This document shows, one piece after another, positions 16,654-22,599 of a stretch of DNA of 60,966 bases. Within the stretch, counting starts at the first letter, position 1; the number at the start of each line of letters is the position of its first letter. The stretch covers positions 1-60,966 of the forward strand of contig JACPZX010000012.1 in the NCBI GenBank assembly GCA_016195325.1, given 5' to 3'. Source of the stretch: Acidobacteriota bacterium. GTDB lineage: Bacteria > Acidobacteriota > Polarisedimenticolia > JACPZX01. The notes beneath the pieces are model-generated. The model saw only the letters and a program-made list of their open reading frames with translations, was not told the DNA's origin and ran no database searches. Both the position numbers and the translations under genes were made by a program.

Positions 16654-17271
16654 GTGATTCCAACCGGTGGCGCCGTCCGTCGAGTCATCCTGATCCTCCT
16701 CGTGGCCATTCTCCCGGCTGCGGCGATCGCCGCCGTCCCGAATCCCCGCCGGCAGACCCCTCCGAGCGGCATCGAGGGGCGCGCCGTCGCCCCGGGCGCG
16801 GTCGCTCCCTCGTTCGTCCTCGAGTCCTCCCAGGGTGGGACCTGGGATCTCTCGAAGGCGCTTCAGGAGGGGCCGGTCGTCCTCGTCTTCTACCGCGGCT
16901 CCTGGTGACCGTACTGCCGAACGCAGCTCGGTGAGCTGCAAGCGAACGTCGCGAAGTTCAAGGAACGAGGCGCCGGGCTCGTCGCGGTCTCGGTCGACGC
17001 GGTCGACAAGACGCGGAGCCTGGTCGAGGGGCTGGCGCTGACGTACCCGGTTCTCTCGGACACCGCGCTCGACGTGGCGAAGAGCTTCGGCGTCGTCGAC
17101 GAGGAGAACGGCATCGCGTGGCCGGCGGTCTTCGTCATCGGCAAGGATCGCCGGATCGCGTGGCGCTCCATTTCGGAGACCTACACGAAGCGCCCCAGCG
17201 CCGACGAGCTGCTCGGTCATCTGGATGCGGCGGGCGGCCTCCCCCCTCGGAATTCCACGACGGCGCCATGA
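16654..17271 (+). CDS. Candidate selenoprotein: secreted peroxiredoxin (AhpC/TSA fold), Sec at codon 85 (TGA)
   Basis: Exported thioredoxin-fold peroxidase. GTG 16654 gives a signal peptide (VRRVILILLVAILPAAAIAA), then GAVAPSFVLESSQGGTWDLS and VVLVFYRGSW. The next codon is TGA at 16906-16908, followed in frame by PYCRTQLGELQANVAKFKER, LVAVSVDAVDKTRSLVEGL, YPVLSDTALDVAKSFGV and WPAVFVIGKDRRIAWRSISE, to a normal TGA at 17269. Homologues have RGSWCPYC, so TGA replaces exactly the peroxidatic Cys, giving U-P-Y-C. No other frameshift or stop occurs in 205 codons. A perfect 7-bp hairpin starts 14 bases after the TGA. Decay by a TGC-to-TGA mutation is the alternative; the precise site, intact remainder and hairpin argue against it. 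selA/B/C are not in the window. Confidence 0.78.
16909..16944 (+). promoter_or_regulatory. Bacterial SECIS-like hairpin after the in-frame TGA
   Basis: GCAGCTC (16923-16929), loop GGT (16930-16932) and GAGCTGC (16933-16939) form a perfect 7-bp stem. A 3x3 internal loop and two more pairs (16918-16919 with 16943-16944) lie below it. The apical loop begins 21 bases after the TGA and starts with GG. This fits the published bacterial SECIS pattern (short apical loop with a G in the first two positions, 16-37 bases from the UGA). The stem is inside the coding sequence, as SelB requires. Confidence 0.7.
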
Positions 17272-17295
17272 GCCTCGACGCCCCCTGACGGCGCC

Positions 17296-18633
17296 TCAGG
17301 GCCCGGCGAGAACGCCGAGCACGTCGTGCAGCATCCACCACCCCCCGACCGAGACGATGCCGAGGGGGACCACGTAGCGGAGCCAGGCGAGGAGCCATGG
17401 ATGCGCGGGGCCTCCCCCCTTGCCGATCTCCTCGAGCGCGGCGGCCCGGTTCATCGACCAGGCGACGGCGACGACGGCGAGAAGAGCCCCCAGCGTCTGC
17501 ATCCCCGATCCGAACGTGAGGTCCCAGCCGACGAAGACGCGCATGTTGATCATCGGCGGGATCGAGAGCGCGAGGACGGCGAGGGACATCAGGAGCACCG
17601 CTCGCCGCCGCGGGATCCTCGTGTTGTCGGCGAGGCCGGCGACGAGCACCTCGAACGCGGCGACGTCCGAAAGGAACGCGACGCCGACGAGGCCCAGGAA
17701 GAACAGAACGCCGAAGAGGCCCCCGGCAGGGATCAGCGCGAAGGCGCGCGGAAGTGTCGAGAAGATGAGCGACGGGCCGCTCGACGGCTCGATGCCGAAG
17801 GCGAAGACCGCCGGGAAGATCGCGAGCCCCGCGAGGAGCCCCGCCGCCGTGTCGCCGATGGCCGTCCACCAGGCGACGCGCCGCACGTCGATGTCGTCCC
17901 CGAGGTACGACCCGTAGACGACCATGAACGTCCCGCCGAGGGAGAGGGAGAAGACCGCCTGGCCCATCGCCGCCACCATGACGCTCCCGTTGAGATCGGC
18001 GAAGCGCAGCTTGAGGACGTACCACTCGATCCCCTTGAAGGCGCCGGGCAGCGTCACGCTCCTCACGATGAGCACGCCGAGGATCACGAAGAAGGCCGGC
18101 ATGATGAGGCGGCTCGCCCTCTCGATCCCGCGGCGCACCCCCGCGACGAGGACCCAGGCGCACCCCGCGATGACGATCGACGTGAAGAGGATCTGGAGGC
18201 CGACGCTCCTCGCGGAGAATCCCGTCTCGGGCGGGAGGATCGAGGACGGGTCGATCGTCAGTCCCGCGAGAGTTCCCGCCTGCGAGACGGCGTAGAGGAG
18301 CACCCAGCCGATCACGTTCGTGTAATACGCCGTCGCCGCGGTGACGACGGCGAAGAAGAACCAGCCGACGGCCCTTCCGCCGGGAAATCCGCTCCGCTCG
18401 AAGGCGCCGACGGTGCCGCGCCGCGTGTTTCGCCCGAGGGCGAACTCGGCCACGAGGCCCGGCACGCCGATGGCCACGACCACAAGGACGTAGAAGGCGA
18501 CGAAGGCCGCGCCGCCGTACTTCCCGACCATGTAGGGGAAGCGCCAGACGTTTCCGAGCCCGACGGCGACGCCGATCGTCGTCAGGATCACGCCGACCTT
18601 CGAGCTGAACGTCTCCCTCGGCGTTTCCGGCAT
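17296..18633 (-). CDS. Sodium-dependent transporter, SLC6/NSS family
   Basis: Secondary symporter of the neurotransmitter:sodium (LeuT-like) family, expected to import an amino acid or similar small molecule with Na+. The 445-residue protein has the TM1 signature TTIGVAVGLGNVWRFPYMVG, then KYGGAAFVAFYVLVVVAIG, GWFFFAVVTAATAYYTNVIG, FSLSLGGTFMVVYGSYL (TM6-7 region) and FFLGLVGVAFLSDVAAFEV (TM8). About eleven membrane segments are visible. I chose ATG 18633 because GGGAG precedes it and NSS proteins start close to TM1; ATG 18672 is an alternative. The substrate is not predictable. It diverges from the oxygenase gene. Confidence 0.93.
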   Translation of the reverse strand: MPETPRETFSSKVGVILTTIGVAVGLGNVWRFPYMVGKYGGAAFVAFYVLVVVAIGVPGLVAEFALGRNTRRGTVGAFERSGFPGGRAVGWFFFAVVTAATAYYTNVIGWVLLYAVSQAGTLAGLTIDPSSILPPETGFSARSVGLQILFTSIVIAGCAWVLVAGVRRGIERASRLIMPAFFVILGVLIVRSVTLPGAFKGIEWYVLKLRFADLNGSVMVAAMGQAVFSLSLGGTFMVVYGSYLGDDIDVRRVAWWTAIGDTAAGLLAGLAIFPAVFAFGIEPSSGPSLIFSTLPRAFALIPAGGLFGVLFFLGLVGVAFLSDVAAFEVLVAGLADNTRIPRRRAVLLMSLAVLALSIPPMINMRVFVGWDLTFGSGMQTLGALLAVVAVAWSMNRAAALEEIGKGGGPAHPWLLAWLRYVVPLGIVSVGGWWMLHDVLGVLAGP

Positions 18634-18694
18634 CCTTGATCTCCCGGTCGAGCGTGCCGCATGATCGCTCATCACGACACGCCGGGGAAGCGCG

Positions 18695-19777
18695 ATGGCC
18701 GACCGGAAGGACGACGTCTCGGCGACGAACCGGGACTTCATCGACTACGACCAGGTCCGGAAGGACCAGAAGTACCGCCTCGCCGAGGCGTCGGGGGCCG
18801 AGGCCTTCGACGACGATTTCCGGGTCCGCACCTGCGACATCGGGCGGTTCCTCGACGGCGGCGCGGCCGATCGTCGCGCGTTCGCGCGCGAGTTGGGTGA
18901 GGCGCTCCGGGAGATCGGCTTCGCGATCCTCGAGGGGCACGGCGTCGATCCCGCGATCCACGACGAGGCGTTCGCTCGGGTGGAGGAGGTCTTCACGCGG
19001 GCGTCGCTCGACACGAAGATGAGGTTCGCGGCCCGGCGGCACGGCTCGGTGAACCAGGGGTACTTCCCGATCAAGGAGACCTCGGGGATTCACCCCGATC
19101 TCGTCGAGGGGTGGGTCTTCTGCCGGCGCGCCTTCGACATTCCGGACGGCCGATCCGATCCGCCGCGCCTCGAGGAGTTCTGGCCGGATCTTTCCGACGA
19201 GCGGTTCTTCAGGGAGATGGCCCTCCAGCAGGAGAGGCTCATCGTCCCCGTGATGCAGTCGCTCCTCCTCCACCTCGGCGCCGACGAGCACCTCTACGAC
19301 GCGCGCCTCACGAACACGAACTTCGCGCTGCGCCTCAATTACTACCCACCCGTGTCCGAGGCCGACGATCTCTCCGGCGCGGCCCGCCTACTCGGCCACG
19401 AGGACGTGACGATGTTCACGTTCCTGCCGGCGCCGCGTCTCGAGGGGCTCCAGGTGCTGAACCGGAAGAACATGAAGTGGGTGAGGCTCGACGCGCCGCC
19501 GGGGTCGATCATCCTCAACACCGGCGACTACATGCAGAGGATCTCGAACGACATCCTCCCGTCGACGACGCACCGCGTGTCGAAGCCACGGGACCCCGAC
19601 CAGCGGAAGCTGGCGCGCGTCTCCTTCCCGATGAACGTCTACCTGTGGGAGGAGGAGATCCTCGAAGTCCTGCCATCCTTGCCGAGCCCGCGGTACGCGC
19701 CCGTGCGCGCGATCGAGTTCCACACGGCGACCACGAGCAAGTATTATGGCGACGACTACGCCGTGAAGGGGGAGTGA
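18695..19777 (+). CDS. 2-oxoglutarate-Fe(II) oxygenase, isopenicillin N synthase family
   Basis: Non-heme iron dioxygenase of 360 residues with both canonical halves. The N-terminal DIOX_N-like region contains LGEALREIGFAILEGHGVD. The double-stranded beta-helix has the iron ligands His and Asp in GHEDVTMFTFLPAP, the distal His in STTHRVSKP and the 2OG-binding Arg-x-Ser in LARVSFPMNVYL. LNYYPPVSEADDLSGA and DAPPGSIILNTGDYMQRIS are family blocks. It should hydroxylate or desaturate an unknown small substrate. It is followed by a tiny ORF and, 246 bases downstream, by a decayed partial copy of its own 3' region. Confidence 0.9.
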   Translation: MADRKDDVSATNRDFIDYDQVRKDQKYRLAEASGAEAFDDDFRVRTCDIGRFLDGGAADRRAFARELGEALREIGFAILEGHGVDPAIHDEAFARVEEVFTRASLDTKMRFAARRHGSVNQGYFPIKETSGIHPDLVEGWVFCRRAFDIPDGRSDPPRLEEFWPDLSDERFFREMALQQERLIVPVMQSLLLHLGADEHLYDARLTNTNFALRLNYYPPVSEADDLSGAARLLGHEDVTMFTFLPAPRLEGLQVLNRKNMKWVRLDAPPGSIILNTGDYMQRISNDILPSTTHRVSKPRDPDQRKLARVSFPMNVYLWEEEILEVLPSLPSPRYAPVRAIEFHTATTSKYYGDDYAVKGE

Positions 19778-19780
19778 CCC

Positions 19781-19939
19781 ATGCGAAACGTCAAGCGCCC
19801 AACGGTTCCTCTCGATTCGACCGAGCGCCGCCGACTCGAAGACGCCGCGGATCTCGAAGCGTTCGAGACTCGGGCCAACGAGCCCGACTTGAACTTCGAG
19901 ACCTTCGTCAGAGACCTCAAGAGCCGCGGCAAGCTGTAG
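19781..19939 (+). CDS. 52-residue antitoxin-like protein
   Basis: This short ORF starts at ATG 19781, four bases past the oxygenase stop, and ends with TAG at 19937-19939. The product is highly charged (RRRLEDAADLEAFETRANEP, FETFVRDLKSRGKL). Its Lys/Arg-rich start and C-terminal helix resemble the small antitoxin partners of RelE/ParE-type toxins. The bases right after it can be read as YHEHAARNLG, reminiscent of a RelE start, but no toxin frame continues. So it may be an orphan antitoxin left from a broken pair. Function is inferred only from shape and context. Confidence 0.5.
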   Translation: MRNVKRPTVPLDSTERRRLEDAADLEAFETRANEPDLNFETFVRDLKSRGKL

Positions 19940-20022
19940 CGTTCGTATCACGAGCATGCCGCCCGCAATCTGGGCCAGACCTCACGGTCGCTCGTCGCCG
20001 CACGAAGGAACCGCGCGAGTCG

Positions 20023-20130
20023 CTTGCCGGCGCCAGGCCCTGAACCGGAGGGACTTGAAGTGGGTATGGCTCGACGCGCCGCCCCGCTCGATCGTCCCCA
20101 GCAGGGGCGTTTACATGCAGAGGATCCAGT
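20023..20130 (+). pseudogene. Decayed fragment duplicated from an isopenicillin N synthase-type oxygenase
   Basis: Bases 20037-20125 track the oxygenase gene around 19456-19545. The readable protein is LNRRDLKWVWLDAPPRSIV then GVYMQRIQS, against LNRKNMKWVRLDAPPGSII and GDYMQRISN in the intact gene. Just before it, TTGCCGGCGCC is followed directly by AGGCCCTGAACCGG, which equals the intact gene with a 17-base deletion. There is no start, iron ligands or continuation. It is a relic, not a working gene. The rest of the 215-base gap 19940-20154 shows nothing else I can support. Confidence 0.7.
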
Positions 20131-20154
20131 CGGCACGGACCACCGGCCGGCAGT

Positions 20155-20574
20155 TTAAGAGGTCGACGGTGAGCTCGGCACGGCTGGCAAAGGCGGGACT
20201 GTGGAACTGAGTTCCACAGTCGCAGTAGACGGATCAACGCGAAGCTGCAGCCCGAAAACTCGAAGAAAGTCCATTCCCAGAAGAACGTTCGTTCCTTGCG
20301 GCTCGAGGGTGATCACGCCAGCCTTGGTTTGACCGTCGATTGACGCGACGCCAAGGCATGTGAGACGAAATTCGGTAGTGCCATTCGCAAACACGACAGA
20401 GGTCGTTCCACTTAGGATGAGCCCGAACGGAAGCGCGTCCACGAGCGGAATCGAAAGGAATCCGGTGAACCCGGTATCGATCAGACAGGCAAGCTTCTTG
20501 GGGGGCGGGGTTAAGGCGCCGGCGAGCCCGATTTCGATGAACGGCTCACCGTTTGCCAAATATCCAGTCGCCAT
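20155..20574 (-). CDS. Retropepsin-like clan AA aspartic protease
   Basis: The 139-residue protein from ATG 20574 (MATGYLANGEPFIEIGLAG) has the catalytic motif in LACLIDTGFTGFLSIPLVDA (D-T-G), a hydrophobic pairing motif VLLGMDFLRVFGLQL near the C-terminus, and length typical of a single-lobe pepsin that works as a dimer. Substrates of such bacterial proteins are unknown. It overlaps the upstream small gene by 29 bases, so the two form one operon. Base composition is visibly less GC-rich than neighbouring housekeeping genes, suggesting later acquisition. No transposon, retroelement or phage gene accompanies it. Confidence 0.8.
   Translation of the reverse strand: MATGYLANGEPFIEIGLAGALTPPPKKLACLIDTGFTGFLSIPLVDALPFGLILSGTTSVVFANGTTEFRLTCLGVASIDGQTKAGVITLEPQGTNVLLGMDFLRVFGLQLRVDPSTATVELSSTVPPLPAVPSSPSTS
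20197..20221. repeat. Perfect 11-bp inverted repeat near the protease 3' end
   Basis: GACTGTGGAAC (20197-20207), a TGA loop and GTTCCACAGTC (20211-20221) make a strong hairpin inside the last 25 codons of the aspartic protease gene. No T-run follows on either strand, so it is a poor intrinsic terminator. It could mark a former end of a mobile unit. Confidence 0.5.
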
Positions 20575-20827
20575 GACTCCCGCTGCCGGCGTAGCTCATG
20601 CGAAAAACTCCCGGCGACCCGATTCTGATCAAGTGGAATCGACCCGTCGGTTGGGCGCGACGTGCCGCGTCGAGCGCACCCTCGGGCGTATCCGCGACGA
20701 ATGGACTTCCGGAATCGACGTCCAGCGCGACGAACTGCCCAGAGTAGAGCCTTTCGTACTCGTCCTTGTAACGCTCGCGGTAAATTTGCTCGCCGCGCTC
20801 GGCGATGACCTGCGGCGGGTTGACCAT
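20546..20827 (-). CDS. Small hypothetical partner of the aspartic protease
   Basis: The 93-residue protein is set from ATG 20827, with GGAGG five bases ahead (20833-20837 on the complement). It contains IAERGEQIYRERYKDEYERL, FVALDVDSGSPFVADTP, EGALDAARRAQPTGRFHLIR and IGSPGVFRMSYAG. The end overlaps the protease gene by 29 bases, a close translational link. I recall similar small proteins next to clan AA proteases but cannot name a function. A TATACT -10 element lies at 20863-20868 (complement) with no clear -35. Confidence 0.7.
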   Translation of the reverse strand: MVNPPQVIAERGEQIYRERYKDEYERLYSGQFVALDVDSGSPFVADTPEGALDAARRAQPTGRFHLIRIGSPGVFRMSYAGSGSHGDWIFGKR

Positions 20828-20862
20828 GGGTACCTCCAACGACCTTCACTGGTTTCGGAGAG

Positions 20863-20868
20863 AGTATA
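20863..20868 (-). promoter_or_regulatory. -10 element for the protease operon
   Basis: TATACT on the complement, 36 bases before the small gene's ATG. No convincing -35 is seen at 16-18 bases. The rest of 20840-21000 is a divergent intergenic stretch without other recognised signals. Confidence 0.4.
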
Positions 20869-21000
20869 CGCCCAGAATGACCTGACGGGCCATACTAGTC
20901 AGTGGGGTACTCCATATCTCGTTAGTTCTAAGTATCTTCGGAGGCTCGCCGAAATCTTCTCCATCGCTGCCCGGGTCGCCATGCTCGCGCGCCCTCAACA

Positions 21001-22047
21001 ATGAAAGGCTCCCTCTTCGGCCTCGGTGCCGCCGCTCTCTTCGGCGTGAGCACGCCGCTCGCCAAGCTCCTCCTGCCGGGAACGGGGCCGCTGCCGCTGG
21101 CGTCGCTCCTGTACCTCGGCGCGGGGCTTGGACTCGTGGTGTACGGGGCCGTGGCTCGCGTCGTTTCGCGCTCGACCACGCGGGAAGCGCCGCTGCGCCG
21201 CGCGGACATTCCGCTCGTCGCGGGAATCATTCTCGCCGGCGGCGTCCTCGCACCTGTCCTCATGCTCGACGGGCTCGGACGCATCACGGCGGTCAGCGCG
21301 TCGCTTCTCCTCAACCTCGAGGCGCCGTTCACGATCCTCCTCGCGCTCGTCGTCTTCGGGGAGCACCTGGGGGTTCGCGCAGGTCTGGCCGGCCTTCTCG
21401 TTCTCGTCGGCGCGGTGGTCCTGACGTATCAGCCGGGGGAGTGGCGCGTCGAGTCCCTGGGCGCGATCGAGATCGCGGGGGCCTGCCTGCTGTGGGGGCT
21501 CGACAACAATCTCACGCAGCGCCTCTCGCTGCGCGATCCCGTCGCGATCGTCCGGGTCAAGGCGCTGGGCGCCGGGACGTGCACGCTCCTTCTCGCGAGG
21601 GTGACGTCAGCGCGGTGGCCGGGGGTCGGCTCGATCGTCGCCGCGGGCGCGGTCGGCGTCGTGTGCTACGGGCTCAGCCTGGTGCTGGACACGTACGCGC
21701 TGCGGCTCCTCGGGGCGGCGCGGGAGGCGGCGTATTTCGCGACGGCTCCCTTCGCGGGAGCAATCGGCGCCGTCGCGCTTCTCGGCGAGCGGTTGCGGCT
21801 CGCCGATGTCGCGGCGATGGCGCTGATGGCGGTGGGGGCGGCACTGCTTCTCATCGAGCGGCACCGTCACGCGCACACGCACGAGGAGATGACGCACGAT
21901 CATCTCCACGTCCACGACGAGCATCACCGGCACGATCACCCGGATGGCACCGGCGGTGCGGAGCCGCATTCCCACCCGCACCGGCACGCGAGCCTCGTGC
22001 ACGATCATCCGCACGTGCCGGACCTTCACCACCGCCACGCGCACTGA
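21001..22047 (+). CDS. EamA/DMT-family transporter with His-rich C-terminal tail
   Basis: Ten-helix drug/metabolite-type carrier of 348 residues. Two EamA repeats are visible: the first from GSLFGLGAAALFGVSTPLAK to GLAGLLVLVGAVVLTYQ, the second from GAIEIAGACLLWGLDNNLTQ to AAMALMAVGAALLLIERHRH. ASLLLNLEAPFTILLALVVF and AAREAAYFATAPFAGAIGAV are family blocks. The last ~60 residues carry more than 20 His with Asp/Glu (MTHDHLHVHDEHHRHDHPDG, for example), a probable metal-binding cytoplasmic tail. Metal export or metal-sensing control of transport is inference. ATG 21001 follows directly on the divergent intergenic region. Confidence 0.88.
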   Translation: MKGSLFGLGAAALFGVSTPLAKLLLPGTGPLPLASLLYLGAGLGLVVYGAVARVVSRSTTREAPLRRADIPLVAGIILAGGVLAPVLMLDGLGRITAVSASLLLNLEAPFTILLALVVFGEHLGVRAGLAGLLVLVGAVVLTYQPGEWRVESLGAIEIAGACLLWGLDNNLTQRLSLRDPVAIVRVKALGAGTCTLLLARVTSARWPGVGSIVAAGAVGVVCYGLSLVLDTYALRLLGAAREAAYFATAPFAGAIGAVALLGERLRLADVAAMALMAVGAALLLIERHRHAHTHEEMTHDHLHVHDEHHRHDHPDGTGGAEPHSHPHRHASLVHDHPHVPDLHHRHAH

Positions 22048-22049
22048 TC

Positions 22050-22589
22050 TTATCGGGCGGTCTCGTGCCCGGTGACCGCCTTCAGGAGCGCGACGAGCGA
22101 GGCCCGCAGGCTCTTCGAGAACTCCTGGTGCGCAGCGATCGCTTCCGCATCGAGGTGTTTTCCCTGAACCGGGAGCGCGATCGACGCCTCGGGGACGATG
22201 ATCCCCTCCATCACGGTGAGCGTCTCGCGAAGCGACGCCTGGGCGAGCGTTGCGATGGGCGAGGCGTTGATGAGCGCGATGGGCTTTCTCGAGAGCTCGC
22301 CGCTTCCGACGAGCCAGTCGAGCGCGTTCTTCATCACGCCAGGGACGCCGTGGGCGTACTCGGGGCACGAGATCAGCACCGCGTGCGACGCCGTCAGACG
22401 CGACCGGAAATCTCCGACGGGTGGAAGCGGGACTTCCGTGTCGAGATCCGGGTTGAAGTGGGGGCGGGAGCCGAGGCCGTCGTAGATCTCGACGTTGACG
22501 CCGTCAGGGGCGAGCAGGGCCGCGGCCCGCACGATCGCGGAGTTCGACGATGCCGCGCGAAGGCTTCCCGAGATCGCCAGGATGCGCAT
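22050..22589 (-). CDS. NADPH-dependent FMN reductase family protein
   Basis: Flavodoxin-fold oxidoreductase of 179 residues that uses FMN and NAD(P)H to reduce flavins, quinones or chromate-like acceptors. Motifs are MRILAISGSLRAASSNSAIV (FMN phosphate loop), HAVLISCPEYAHGVPGVMKN and ALDWLVGSGELSRKPIALIN. It is soluble, with no signal peptide. The stop lies two bases from the end of the convergent EamA gene. The physiological acceptor is unknown. Confidence 0.9.
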   Translation of the reverse strand: MRILAISGSLRAASSNSAIVRAAALLAPDGVNVEIYDGLGSRPHFNPDLDTEVPLPPVGDFRSRLTASHAVLISCPEYAHGVPGVMKNALDWLVGSGELSRKPIALINASPIATLAQASLRETLTVMEGIIVPEASIALPVQGKHLDAEAIAAHQEFSKSLRASLVALLKAVTGHETAR

Positions 22590-22599
22590 CGAGCGCCCC

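Noticed and set aside
16906-16908. Reading the in-frame TGA as a simple nonsense mutation or as two separate genes
   Set aside because: It falls on the single most typical Sec position of the fold, nothing else in the gene is damaged, and a SECIS-like hairpin follows. Kept as an alternative, not as the call.
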